From assembly GCF_000025885.1 (NCBI RefSeq), contig NC_014011.1, positions 1,798,001-1,862,000 of the forward strand: a stretch of DNA of 64,000 bases. Reading direction: 5' to 3'. A program made the position numbers and the translations under genes. The stretch comes from Aminobacterium colombiense DSM 12261 (GTDB taxonomy: Bacteria > Synergistota > Synergistia > Synergistales > Aminobacteriaceae). The notes under the pieces were generated by a model. That model did not search any database. It was not told the origin of the DNA and saw only the letters and a list, made by a program, of their open reading frames with translations. This document shows, piece by piece, positions 52,582 to 61,411 of this stretch. Each line of letters opens with the position of its first letter. Within the stretch, counting starts at the first letter, position 1.

Positions 52582-54471
52582 TTAACTATCGCTCCCCTGG
52601 CCTGAATCAGTAAATTCAGCATCCACCACATCTTCAGACTGGCTGCCTTCCCCTTGACCTTCTTTTTGATTGCCCGGTTCAGCGGAAGCTACCACCTGAA
52701 GGACCTGTTGCAGTTCAGATATGCTTACCTTCATGCTCTCGACTGTTGCATCAGGTTTTTTGAGCAGATCTTTCCCTTCCTCCAGCAAATTACGGGCCCT
52801 GGATCTTTGGGCCGGCTCAAGGATGCTTTCTTTTTCAGTCAGTTCTTTCTCCAGTCTGTATGTAAGGGTTTCCAGTTCATTCTTAGCATCAGCCCTTTCC
52901 CTTTTTTTACGGTCTTCCGCAGAATGCTCCTGAGCTTCCCGCACCATCCGTTCCACCTCTTTTTTATCGAGGTTGGTAGAACCGGCTATGGTAATCTGCT
53001 GTTCTTTTCCCGTATCTCTATCTCGTGCCGAAACTTTCAGGATTCCATTAGCATCGACATCGAGGGTCACTTCTATTTGAGGAATGCCTCGAGGGGCCCT
53101 TCGTATGCCCTCTAATTTAAAATTACCGAGAACTCTGTTATCCGCAGCCATTTCCCGCTCTCCCTGGAGAATGACAATGTCCACCGCCGGCTGGTTGTCT
53201 TCAGCTGTTGTGAAGGTCTCAGTCTTTTTATAAGGGATGGTGGTATTCTTCTCGATGACCTTTGTCATAACGCCTCCCATGGTCTCCACTCCAAGAGACA
53301 GGGGAATGACGTCGAGAAGAAGAACATCTTTCATTTCACCCTTTAAAATACCAGCCTGGATAGCCGCTCCCATAGCCACGACCTCATCGGGATTAACAGA
53401 CATATTTGGATTTTTTCCCCCTGTAAACTCTTTAACAATGGCCTGTACAGCGGGCATTCGCGTAGCCCCTCCCACAAGAACAACTTCATCGATATCCGAA
53501 GCAGACAGTTTGGCTCCGGCAAGAGCATCTTGCATGGGCTTAAGACATCGTTTCACTAGCGGTTCCGTAAGCTGCTCTAATTTAGCCCTGGTCAGATTCA
53601 TGCTTAGATGCTTGGGTCCAGTAGCGTCAGCAGTAATAAAGGGCAGACTGATCTCTGTAGACGTTCTCCCGGAAAGCTCGCATTTCGCCTTTTCCGCCCC
53701 TTCATAAAGCCGCTGAAGGGCCTGACGATCTTTTCTCAAATCAATGCCATTTTCTTTTCTAAATTCATCTGCGATATAATCCACGAGAACTTTATCGAAA
53801 TCGTCACCGCCGAGGTGGGTATCACCAGAAGTGGCCAACACTTCGACAACCCCCTCGCCGATATCGAGGATGGAAACGTCAAAGGTTCCGCCGCCCAAAT
53901 CAAAAACAAGAATCTTCTGCTCTTTCTGTTTTTCAAGGCCGTAGGCAAGAGCCGCAGCTGTGGGTTCATTGATGATTCTGAGCACATTTAAGCCGGCAAT
54001 GGATGCCGCGTCTTTCGTTGCCTGCCGCTGGGCATCGTTAAAGTATGCCGGTATGGTAATGACAACATCTGTAATGGCATCCCCAAGGTACGAACTCGCG
54101 TCGCTGACCAATTTTTTCAGCACCTGGGCGCTTATCTCCTCTGGAGCATATTCTTTGCCCCAGGCCTCAAATCGTACCGCCTTGTTCGGTCCTTCCTTGA
54201 CTTTGTAGGGAACTATTTTCATCTCTGATGTTACTTCATCGTAAGTACGCCCTATAAAACGCTTCACAGAAAAAAGGGTTCCATCGGGATTTAAGGTCGC
54301 CTGCCGTTTTGCCATAGCTCCCACCAAACGCTCCCCATCTCTGGTATAGGCGACTACAGACGGGGTTGTCCGGCTTCCTTCTGAATTGGCGATAACAGTA
54401 GGAACTCCGCCCTCTACCACTGCAATAACAGAATTGGTCGTTCCAAGATCAATACCAACAGCTTTTTTCAT
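52582..54471 (-). CDS. dnaK: Hsp70 chaperone DnaK
   Basis: A 629-residue Hsp70. The nucleotide domain shows [31 protein letters not shown] and [13 protein letters not shown]; the substrate domain and lid follow, and the acidic tail ends [11 protein letters not shown]. Length is normal. grpE, dnaJ and hrcA are not next to it, so it is a lone copy in this window. Ribosome site GGGAGGG. Confidence 0.97.
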   Translation of the reverse strand: MKKAVGIDLGTTNSVIAVVEGGVPTVIANSEGSRTTPSVVAYTRDGERLVGAMAKRQATLNPDGTLFSVKRFIGRTYDEVTSEMKIVPYKVKEGPNKAVRFEAWGKEYAPEEISAQVLKKLVSDASSYLGDAITDVVITIPAYFNDAQRQATKDAASIAGLNVLRIINEPTAAALAYGLEKQKEQKILVFDLGGGTFDVSILDIGEGVVEVLATSGDTHLGGDDFDKVLVDYIADEFRKENGIDLRKDRQALQRLYEGAEKAKCELSGRTSTEISLPFITADATGPKHLSMNLTRAKLEQLTEPLVKRCLKPMQDALAGAKLSASDIDEVVLVGGATRMPAVQAIVKEFTGGKNPNMSVNPDEVVAMGAAIQAGILKGEMKDVLLLDVIPLSLGVETMGGVMTKVIEKNTTIPYKKTETFTTAEDNQPAVDIVILQGEREMAADNRVLGNFKLEGIRRAPRGIPQIEVTLDVDANGILKVSARDRDTGKEQQITIAGSTNLDKKEVERMVREAQEHSAEDRKKRERADAKNELETLTYRLEKELTEKESILEPAQRSRARNLLEEGKDLLKKPDATVESMKVSISELQQVLQVVASAEPGNQKEGQGEGSQSEDVVDAEFTDSGQGSDS

Positions 54472-54508
54472 CCTTTATCCCTCCCAGTTTTGACCTTTGT
54501 TGACCAAT

Positions 54509-54544
54509 ATATTACACTCGCCCATTACTTATTGTCAATAATGG
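54509..54544 (-). promoter_or_regulatory. dnaK promoter with overlapping palindromes
   Basis: TTGACA (54533-54538), an 18-bp spacer and TAATAT (54509-54514) on the minus strand. The perfect palindrome TTATTG-T-CAATAA (54529-54541) covers the -35 box, and CCATTA...TAATGG (54522-54544) encloses most of it. The CIRCE element usual for HrcA control is absent. Confidence 0.5.
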
Positions 54545-54708
54545 TCAGAAATATTTTGGCTCCTTATTCTTCCTTTTTTTATCCTAAGACAGGAAATTCC
54601 AGCCATATGCCCCTCACAAGTTTCTTGACTTTTATAATTTTCATGTATAATCGTTCCATGATTCAAAGTATTCCTACTTTCATTTTATTATAAGAAAGAG
54701 GTGGCTGT

Positions 54709-55539
54709 ATGGATCATATTTTGAATGAAGAGTTTTTTTTGGTCAAAAAAGAAAAAGGAGTTCGAAAGAACATCTTATGCCATATGAGGCTGCTTTCTGA
54801 AAGGGAAACTCCTTTAGCTCTTGCCCTTCATGAAAAGATCGCTCAGGAAATTGGCGATGAAAATATTTTCTGCGCAGTTCACACAATAGAAGAAAGTATA
54901 AGGGGAGAAGGGTTCGTTATTGGAATTTTTTCTGGAAACCGCCTGGTGGCCATGCGCGCTGTTTCCTATGAAGGGAAATATATGGAAGAAGCCCTCGCAG
55001 ACCTGCGATTGCCGTTGGCAGAAAAAGAACATGCGGCGGTAATGGATTTTTGCATCACTGAAAAAAACTTTCGCGGCAACTATATTCAGCATTTTACTTT
55101 TCTTAAGGCAGAAGGGATCCTCTATCCCGAACGCTATCACCTCCATTGCACTATTTCTCCTCTTAACGTTTTCAGCCTTAGGAATGTTCTTCGGTCCGGC
55201 TTCCACATTGTGGATCTCAAAGAAAAGTATGGAGGATATCTACGCTTCATCCTTCACAAAAACCTCAAAAACGCTCCCTGCATCTATACCCACGACCACA
55301 TTGAGGTTCCTATAGAAGATTATGAAAGCCATCTGGCCCTGCTCTCAATGGGCTATTGCGGATATGCCGTGAAGGGCGCTCATTCCGGCTTTTCCATTAT
55401 GTATGGGACAAAGGTGGCTCAACATCTTCCATTGCACGCCGTGAGCGGTGGGAGGCCCATTTTCCACCTCAAGCAGAAGGGGAAACCGCACCGTGGCAAA
55501 ATTCTGCACTGGGACCGCTATTTCCCAAATAAACAATAG
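54709..55539 (+). CDS. GNAT-like acetyltransferase domain protein
   Basis: A 276-residue protein. Residues about 30-190 follow the GNAT plan: FVIGIFSGNRLVAMRAV, then VMDFCITEKNFRGNYIQHFTFLKAEGIL where the acetyl-CoA loop would be, and a late CTISPLNVFSLRNVLRSGFHIVDLKEKYGG motif. The C-terminal 80 residues are of unknown type. The substrate is unknown. Ribosome site AGAGGTGG; divergent from dnaK. Confidence 0.65.
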   Translation: MDHILNEEFFLVKKEKGVRKNILCHMRLLSERETPLALALHEKIAQEIGDENIFCAVHTIEESIRGEGFVIGIFSGNRLVAMRAVSYEGKYMEEALADLRLPLAEKEHAAVMDFCITEKNFRGNYIQHFTFLKAEGILYPERYHLHCTISPLNVFSLRNVLRSGFHIVDLKEKYGGYLRFILHKNLKNAPCIYTHDHIEVPIEDYESHLALLSMGYCGYAVKGAHSGFSIMYGTKVAQHLPLHAVSGGRPIFHLKQKGKPHRGKILHWDRYFPNKQ

Positions 55540-55575
55540 GGGAAAGAGCATTTTCGCCCTTCCCCCTATATTTAC
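55536..55575. terminator. Two-way terminator
   Basis: Stem ATAGGGG-A-AAG-A-GC with its complement (two mismatches), including the stop codon of the GNAT-like gene, followed by ATATTTAC on plus and TGTTTATTT on minus. Confidence 0.7.
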
Positions 55576-55582
55576 TCTCTCT

Positions 55583-56683
55583 TTATGGCAGCGGCGTACC
55601 TGTTGCGACAAACTTTTTCAAATCATCAAGAAAAACCCCTTCTAGCCCCAGACGGGCGAGAGTTCTTCCTTCTGCCCGATAATCCTTCTGATGGATCAGG
55701 TTGGCAAGATCAATCATCAGGTTCATGGTGGGAGTAGGAACACCGGTAATGCGTCCAAACTCTGCCAGGGGAACCAGGCTCATGGGGACATCCTCAGAAA
55801 TGTACCTGGCGAAAGGATTTTGAGGGGCTTCGATGCCTCGGTAGCCGTCCTGTTTCTGTACGGCTTCATAAATAGAATCACTGTCTGTATGGGGAGACCC
55901 GTAGACATCCTCAAGCCATTCAATACATGTCATCGTCTTTACGCCAAAAGCTTTGGCAACAGCCACACGCTCTGCGTCGATCCGCTCTAAAACGTTGCTT
56001 ACACAAGGGGTGATGCCATCCATGTAATACTCAAAAAGTTCTTTGTTTTCTATTCTTGCGATGTTGAGCAAGGCGGGTGTAGGATGAAAAATAGCCCCAA
56101 TATTAAGCAGACTTGTCTCGAGAACATTTTCTGCCGCGATGAACTGAGGGTAGAAAGGCTTCAGTTCCTGAAGCACTTCCTCTGTTCTCGTGGCGGGAAG
56201 AGCAGCCAAAGCCATTTCATTTTTAACCTTGAAAATAGTGACTTCTGCAGGTCCCGTTTTACGGCAGGCGTAAATGAGGGACTGAGCCTCTGCCACTACA
56301 AAATCTGCTTTGGGATTGATAGCCTTCGCTCTCATATGAAACTCTATGGCTCCGGCAGTTCGACCCGGGTTCAAAACGATTTTCTGTCCCCTATCAAGAT
56401 AGGGGGCCATCGTCTCTGCCAGTTCCCTGTGGGCAAAGGCCGGAGTGACCACAAGGATCATGCGGCAACCCTCTATGGCTTCCACTACATTTGTGGTTAT
56501 CATGTCAAACTTAGCAAAACCGGTACGAGAAACCCCTTTAAGGGTAACGCCGCCAGCCTCTCTGATTTGCTCGATCGCCGCTGGGAATTTATCAAAAAGC
56601 TGTACGCTACATCCGCTCAGTGATAAAAAAGCCCCTATACTTAATCCGCCGTTTCCGGCTCCGAGGACAGCAACTCTATTCAA
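55583..56683 (-). CDS. Octopine/opine dehydrogenase family protein
   Basis: A 366-residue NAD(P)-dependent protein. The N-terminal Rossmann motif is VAVLGAGNGGLSIGAFL, and the C-terminal Octopine_DH domain contains NIGAIFHPTPALLN and the conserved GSPHTDSDSIYEAV. Family members reduce imines of amino acids and keto acids, or run the reverse. The TTG at 56683 is preferred, with GAGGTGG 6-8 nt upstream; a GTG 15 bp earlier lacks a spaced site. It overlaps the permease gene by 8 bp. Confidence 0.85.
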   Translation of the reverse strand: MNRVAVLGAGNGGLSIGAFLSLSGCSVQLFDKFPAAIEQIREAGGVTLKGVSRTGFAKFDMITTNVVEAIEGCRMILVVTPAFAHRELAETMAPYLDRGQKIVLNPGRTAGAIEFHMRAKAINPKADFVVAEAQSLIYACRKTGPAEVTIFKVKNEMALAALPATRTEEVLQELKPFYPQFIAAENVLETSLLNIGAIFHPTPALLNIARIENKELFEYYMDGITPCVSNVLERIDAERVAVAKAFGVKTMTCIEWLEDVYGSPHTDSDSIYEAVQKQDGYRGIEAPQNPFARYISEDVPMSLVPLAEFGRITGVPTPTMNLMIDLANLIHQKDYRAEGRTLARLGLEGVFLDDLKKFVATGTPLP

Positions 56684-58637
56684 GTGGATCCACCTCACCT
56701 TTTAGATCCCGCTTTTTCTTGCGGGCATTGACCTGGAGAAAAATAATTGCTGAAAGAAGAACCAGACCGACAATATCGCCTTTCCAGCCTGGATCAATAA
56801 GGAAAATAGCCGCAACTCCCGCAACAACCCTCACAAAGAGGGAAAGGTTTCCCATAAAGTATCCTTCCAGACAGGCAGACAGGGCCATAACCCCTAAAGT
56901 TGCGGTAACAGTAGCCATTATGGCAGCCCCGACAGTGGTATCCAGAAGCAAAATGCGGGGGGACAGGGCAAAAACGAAGGGCAATATAAATGCAGATGAA
57001 GAAAGTTTAAGCCCCTGCAATGCAGTTTTAACAGAATCCGCTCTGGCAATGGCCGCAGCCAGATAGGAACTGAGAGCCACAGGAGGGGTGACAGACGCCA
57101 TGCAGCCGAAATAAAAAATAAAGAGGTGAGCGGCAACAACAGGTATATTCAGCTTTACCAGAGCCGGCGCTACCATGGATCCCAAAATAATGTAGAGAGC
57201 CGTGGTAGGCATACCCATACCCATAATAAGAGAAGCGATCATGGTGAGGAATAAAGCTAAATAAAGGCTTCCTCCAGACAAAACGATAATGAAATCGGCA
57301 AACTTGAGCCCCAGCCCTGTCAATGTTACCGTTCCTACAATGAGACCTGCCACAGCACATGCCGCGATTACGCTCAGGGCACCCCTCGCCCCCAGATCCA
57401 ACGCTCTCAAAAAGGACTTAAATGAAAGCCGCGTAGCCTTTCTAAAAGAGCTCGTAATAATAACGATCAGAACAGCTGTAACAGAAGCCTTTATTGGCGA
57501 GTACCCTGCTAAAAGCATGTAGACAATACTTAGGGGGGCCAGAAGTAAAAAAGCACCATCTTTGAATACTTTTGAAAAAACAGGGAGTTCACTCTTTTTC
57601 ATTCCATAAAGCTTGAGCTTGGCCGCTTCCATGTCAACCATAATAAAAACAGCAACATAATACAAAATGGCTGGTATAGCTGCGTGGATAATCAACTTTC
57701 CATAAGGAACTCCTGTCATTTCTGCCATTACGAAAGCCGCGGCTCCCATAATGGGCGGCATAATCTGACCGCCCGTGGAAGCGGAAGCCTCTACTCCGCC
57801 AGCAAATTCAGGCTTATACCCTACACTTTTCATGAGTGGAATCGTAAAAGTTCCTGTTCCAGCCACATTGGCAAAAGAGCTTCCCGATATAGTTCCCATA
57901 AGGCCGCTTGCAACAACCGCAGCTTTAGCAGGGCCGCCGCGATACCGGCCGGTAATGGAAAAGGCCAGGTCAATAAAAGCCTGGGCCCCGCCGGTCTCGG
58001 TAAGAAAAGAGCCCAGAAGTATGAATATGAACACGAATGTAGCCGTTACATAAATAGCTACCCCATATATTCCTTCACTTGTCAAGAACATATGCTCTAT
58101 AATTCGCGCTACTTCATATTGCCTGTGGCCAAGGGTCCCGGGAATAAGGTGCCCAAAAAAAGCATAGAGAAGGAAGCTCACTGCAACAATGACAAGAGGC
58201 CAACCCATAGTTCGGCGGGTTGCCTCCAGTACTATAAAGATCATAATGGCTCCTATGATAATATCTCTTGTTGCGGGATCCCCCATTCGAAAAACGATAT
58301 TCATGTAGTCTAAGGTAAGATAGACACCCACTCCCAGTGAAAAAAGGATTGCCCCAATATCCCATAGGGGAATTTTGTCTTTCTGTTTGCTCGTTGCCGG
58401 GAAAATAAAGAATGTCAAAGCAAGGGCAAAGGCCAGGTGTATGGCTCTATGCTGAAACTGAGGAAGCATATGCACTCCGGACGAATACATATGATATAAA
58501 GACATGCATATGGCCAAAATGCTGCAAATTCGTGCGGAAATACCTGTCAAGTTCCTCTTTCTTTCAAATTTTTCGTTGAGCTCTTTAAGTTTTTCTTCAG
58601 GAGTAAGCTCTTCCTGTTTTTTTCTCTTGAAAAACAT
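56676..58637 (-). CDS. TRAP transporter fused permease (4TM/12TM, TAXI type)
   Basis: A 653-residue fused permease homologous to the one at 19193-21142, with EASASTGGQIMPPIMGAAAF and SVTPPVALSSYLAAAIA. A charged N-terminal extension (KRKKQEELTPEEKLKELNEKFERKR) precedes the first helix. It overlaps the DUF1850 gene upstream and the opine dehydrogenase gene downstream, so all three are coupled. Confidence 0.93.
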   Translation of the reverse strand: MFFKRKKQEELTPEEKLKELNEKFERKRNLTGISARICSILAICMSLYHMYSSGVHMLPQFQHRAIHLAFALALTFFIFPATSKQKDKIPLWDIGAILFSLGVGVYLTLDYMNIVFRMGDPATRDIIIGAIMIFIVLEATRRTMGWPLVIVAVSFLLYAFFGHLIPGTLGHRQYEVARIIEHMFLTSEGIYGVAIYVTATFVFIFILLGSFLTETGGAQAFIDLAFSITGRYRGGPAKAAVVASGLMGTISGSSFANVAGTGTFTIPLMKSVGYKPEFAGGVEASASTGGQIMPPIMGAAAFVMAEMTGVPYGKLIIHAAIPAILYYVAVFIMVDMEAAKLKLYGMKKSELPVFSKVFKDGAFLLLAPLSIVYMLLAGYSPIKASVTAVLIVIITSSFRKATRLSFKSFLRALDLGARGALSVIAACAVAGLIVGTVTLTGLGLKFADFIIVLSGGSLYLALFLTMIASLIMGMGMPTTALYIILGSMVAPALVKLNIPVVAAHLFIFYFGCMASVTPPVALSSYLAAAIARADSVKTALQGLKLSSSAFILPFVFALSPRILLLDTTVGAAIMATVTATLGVMALSACLEGYFMGNLSLFVRVVAGVAAIFLIDPGWKGDIVGLVLLSAIIFLQVNARKKKRDLKGEVDPLE

Positions 58638-59142
58638 CGGACTCACCTCGTCTTAAGTACTGAAAATACGATATTTTTTCGACCAATACGTCCATGCGCT
58701 CCATATCGTCAAAATATAGCTTCAAATCAATTTCCCGCCGGCCGCCATCTAAAAGCAGGCGTGGTTCAGCTATATAGCTAATCCTGAAAGGAACTAGATC
58801 CAGAGGTATATTGAGCCCTTGAATAACCATATAACCATTTTCAAAATGAACCGTCTGGTCACATGTGGAAGGAACACCCCATCCCAGATCCTGAAGCCTT
58901 GTTTCCACCACCAGTATGCTGCCGCTCCCGTCAACCCTGTAAAATTCATATACAGGTGTCAAATGAACTGAATGCCGAATACAGGTGGCGAAGGAATAAC
59001 CAGCCAGTATTTTCTGTCGATACAATATCTGATCTGTTTTGTAATTTTTTACACTCAAAACAAGTACGGGAGAGAAGAAGAGAAAATACAAAATCACTAC
59101 TGCACCTGAAAAAAAGAGACTTGCTAAAACCCTCTTTCTCAT
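58597..59142 (-). CDS. DUF1850 domain protein
   Basis: A 181-residue protein with an N-terminal membrane anchor (VLASLFFSGAVVILYFLFF) and an extracytoplasmic part with RHSVHLTPVYEFYRVD and TRLQDLGWGVPSTCDQT, matching DUF1850. Such genes accompany TAXI TRAP transporters and may help the permease assemble or accept substrate. Start 59142 follows GAGGACGG. It overlaps the permease start by 41 bp. Confidence 0.85.
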   Translation of the reverse strand: MRKRVLASLFFSGAVVILYFLFFSPVLVLSVKNYKTDQILYRQKILAGYSFATCIRHSVHLTPVYEFYRVDGSGSILVVETRLQDLGWGVPSTCDQTVHFENGYMVIQGLNIPLDLVPFRISYIAEPRLLLDGGRREIDLKLYFDDMERMDVLVEKISYFQYLRRGESDVFQEKKTGRAYS

Positions 59143-59161
59143 TTTTACCGTCCTCAATTAA

Positions 59162-59197
59162 GAAGAGAGGGGTACAAGGGCATACCCCTCTCTTCTA
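59162..59197. other. Intercistronic hairpin between TAXI binding protein and DUF1850
   Basis: A perfect 14-bp stem AGAAGAGAGGGGTA / TACCCCTCTCTTCT with an 8-nt loop. It has no U-run on the transcribed strand, so it is more likely an mRNA stabiliser or partial attenuator giving more binding protein than permease. Confidence 0.6.
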
Positions 59198-59210
59198 ATC
59201 GTTTTTTCGC

Positions 59211-60188
59211 TTATTTAACAACCCACTTGCTTACATCTACGCCTTTTTCTTCATAATATTTTGCGGCACCGGCATGAAGAGGAATAGACATAGCGCTTAG
59301 CGCAGTTTCAAAACTGATCATTTTACCCTGAACGTGAGAGTCTGCAACGACATCAAGATGGTCGAAGAAAGCCTTTGTTATCTGATAGATAGTGTCTTCA
59401 GGAAGGTCTTCGCGAGCGACAAACAGTGCGGGGCTTGCTACAGCCGCTACATCTTCATCAACACCGCGGTACGTTCCTGCAGGGATATTGATCATTGCGA
59501 GATAGGAGCGCTCTTTCAAAAATTCATTCATTATGTCTGCATCAAGGGTAAGAAGCTGGATGTCAAGGGTTGTAGAAGCATCAACAACCGCTGATGTGGG
59601 AATGCCTGAGCCTATTACCGCACAATCGATAAGGCGGTCTTTCAGGGCTGTAATGGCTTCGCCAAAGTTGAGGAACTGAGGAGAGAATTTATCGTAATCC
59701 AGTCCGTGAGCCTCAAGAACCATTTTTGCCGTCCGTTCTGTTCCGCTTCCAGGAGCCCCAACAGCAACCTTCTTGCCGGCAAGATCCTTGGCGGTTTTCA
59801 GATTAGACCCCTTTAATACGACAAACTGGAAAATTTCAGGATAAAGACAGGCAATACCTCGAATATTCTCCACGGGCTCATTTTCAAATGGGGGCTGGCC
59901 GCTGTATCCTCCAAAACTGGTGTTTGAAGCACCCATCATAAGCTCTACCTTGCCTTCGCGGATCATTTTCAGATTCGCCACGGAAGCGCCGGTTGACTCT
60001 GCTGTAACCTCGATGCCAGGCACGTATTTTGTGATGATAGATGCGATTGCCGAACCGATAGGATAATACGTCCCCGCTGTTCCTCCTGTAGCGAAAGAGT
60101 AGCGCTCTACCGCCATAGCTGATACAGAAATCCCTAAAACCAGTACTAGTGTTAGAAAAACCACAAAACCTCTTGCATATTTTCGCAT
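59211..60188 (-). CDS. TAXI family TRAP transporter substrate-binding protein
   Basis: A 325-residue exported protein. Signal peptide ends SAMA; the mature start RYSFATGGTAGTYYPIGSAIA is the TAXI signature. APGSGTERTAKMVLEAHGL near residue 150 and NIPAGTYRGVDEDV in the second lobe are typical. Glutamate-like substrates are common in the family, but specificity cannot be read here. Ribosome site AAGGGGG. Confidence 0.93.
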   Translation of the reverse strand: MRKYARGFVVFLTLVLVLGISVSAMAVERYSFATGGTAGTYYPIGSAIASIITKYVPGIEVTAESTGASVANLKMIREGKVELMMGASNTSFGGYSGQPPFENEPVENIRGIACLYPEIFQFVVLKGSNLKTAKDLAGKKVAVGAPGSGTERTAKMVLEAHGLDYDKFSPQFLNFGEAITALKDRLIDCAVIGSGIPTSAVVDASTTLDIQLLTLDADIMNEFLKERSYLAMINIPAGTYRGVDEDVAAVASPALFVAREDLPEDTIYQITKAFFDHLDVVADSHVQGKMISFETALSAMSIPLHAGAAKYYEEKGVDVSKWVVK

Positions 60189-60315
60189 GCTTTTTCCCCC
60201 TTCATTTAGAGTATGGATTAATAAACTCCTAAAATTACAGAGACAAAACCCTTGGCCTTCGATTGACCAACGGAACTTTGAGCAGTTTTTTCCACCTATA
60301 GGGACTTATCTATCT

Positions 60316-60337
60316 TTTGATATTTATGGATATCAAA
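60316..60337. promoter_or_regulatory. Inverted repeat TTTGATAT-6-ATATCAAA
   Basis: A perfect 8-bp inverted repeat in the divergent region between the TAXI operon and the RpiR gene, just upstream of the RpiR promoter. It is a candidate operator. Confidence 0.45.
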
Positions 60338-60355
60338 GATTTTAAAAGTGATATA

Positions 60356-60383
60356 TTGAATTTCAGAATATACTCACTATAAT
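60356..60383 (+). promoter_or_regulatory. Sigma-70 promoter of the RpiR regulator
   Basis: TTGAAT (60356-60361), a 16-bp spacer and TATAAT (60378-60383). Transcription should start near 60390. Confidence 0.65.
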
Positions 60384-60426
60384 TTTAAGGGGAGAGAATG
60401 TCAACTGAGGATACAGAGAATGTGTA

Positions 60427-60438
60427 AATGTATACATT
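60427..60438. promoter_or_regulatory. Palindrome AATGTATACATT
   Basis: A perfect 12-bp palindrome in the predicted 5' untranslated region of the RpiR gene, 25 bp before its start codon. It could be the site for autoregulation. Confidence 0.45.
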
Positions 60439-60463
60439 ATGCCTTCTAGAAAGGAGGGACAGA

Positions 60464-61360
60464 ATGCACAATAGAAAACAGGATGTTTCTATTGAAAAAA
60501 AAAGCAGTGAAAAAGACCTCTTTGAACATATGAGAGAAACGAGCCTTAAGTTGCCCTCACAACAAAAAAACGTTTGCGATTATATCCTCGCCCATTACCA
60601 ACAGGCAGCCTTTATGAAAGTGGAAGAAGTAGCCCTGGCCACAAAAACAAGTAATGCCACTGTGATACGGACTGCGGGAAGCCTCGGTTTTAAAAGCTAT
60701 ACGGAGATGAAAGAAGAGATTCAGCATGTTCTTACCTCTACAACTCCTCCTCCTCTCGATCGTTTGCGGAAAAACATAGCTGGAGACTCCGGTTTAAACG
60801 TTCTCGATCACGTTATTAAAGAAAATATTCAAAGCTTACAGACACTCTACAGTCAGCATTTGGCCGAAAGTTTTCCTCGAGCAATCCAAATCCTTCAAAA
60901 TGCTTCCAGAATCTACATTCTGGGACTTCGTTCAACTCGGGGGCTCGCAGTGTACCTTCACGCCCTTTTGCACCAACTGTTTAAAGATATTTATCTTGCC
61001 GACGGTTCCGGATCAGACAATCTTTTTGATGAACTTTATGACATGACTGAAGATGACGTATTTATCGCCTTAATGGCCGGGAGTCCCCACTATACGAAAC
61101 GAACTATCAATGCCGTAAAATATGTCCGCAGCCGCTCAATACCCGTTATATTGATAACTAACAATCTTTCGAATGTCGCGGCACCGCTGGCTTCTGCCGT
61201 ACTACTCGCCCCGCAGAACACGAATCACTACTCTACAGTAACGCTCCTAACCATTATCGATGCCCTGGTATTCCAGCTGGGACAGCTTAAAGCAGACGAC
61301 GCAAGGCCTAAACTTGAGCAATTAGGCGGCCTTTTAGTAAAAAATGATATTTCCGTATAG
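60464..61360 (+). CDS. MurR/RpiR family transcriptional regulator
   Basis: A 298-residue regulator. The N-terminal HTH_6 domain (LPSQQKNVCDYILAHYQQAAFMKVEEVALATKTSNATVIRTAGSL is its general region) precedes a SIS domain with IYILGLRSTRGLAVYLHALL and VFIALMAGSPHYTKRTI, where sugar phosphates usually bind. It is divergent from the TAXI/opine-dehydrogenase operon and its probable controller; an amino-acid-like ligand would be unusual. Start 60464 has GGAGGG upstream. Confidence 0.88.
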   Translation: MHNRKQDVSIEKKSSEKDLFEHMRETSLKLPSQQKNVCDYILAHYQQAAFMKVEEVALATKTSNATVIRTAGSLGFKSYTEMKEEIQHVLTSTTPPPLDRLRKNIAGDSGLNVLDHVIKENIQSLQTLYSQHLAESFPRAIQILQNASRIYILGLRSTRGLAVYLHALLHQLFKDIYLADGSGSDNLFDELYDMTEDDVFIALMAGSPHYTKRTINAVKYVRSRSIPVILITNNLSNVAAPLASAVLLAPQNTNHYSTVTLLTIIDALVFQLGQLKADDARPKLEQLGGLLVKNDISV

Positions 61361-61369
61361 AGAACAGAT

Positions 61370-61406
61370 GAGGGAAACGACCCTCTGAGAAGAGGCCTTT
61401 TCCCTC
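61370..61406. terminator. Terminator-like hairpin between convergent genes
   Basis: GAGGGAAA / TTTCCCTC encloses a second small stem CCTCT-4-AGAGG. It lies between the RpiR gene and the convergent ATPase gene. Confidence 0.5.
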
Positions 61407-61411
61407 GCTGC

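Noticed and set aside
54482-54708. CIRCE/HrcA operator before dnaK
   Set aside because: TTAGCACTC and its partner are not present; only different palindromes are seen.
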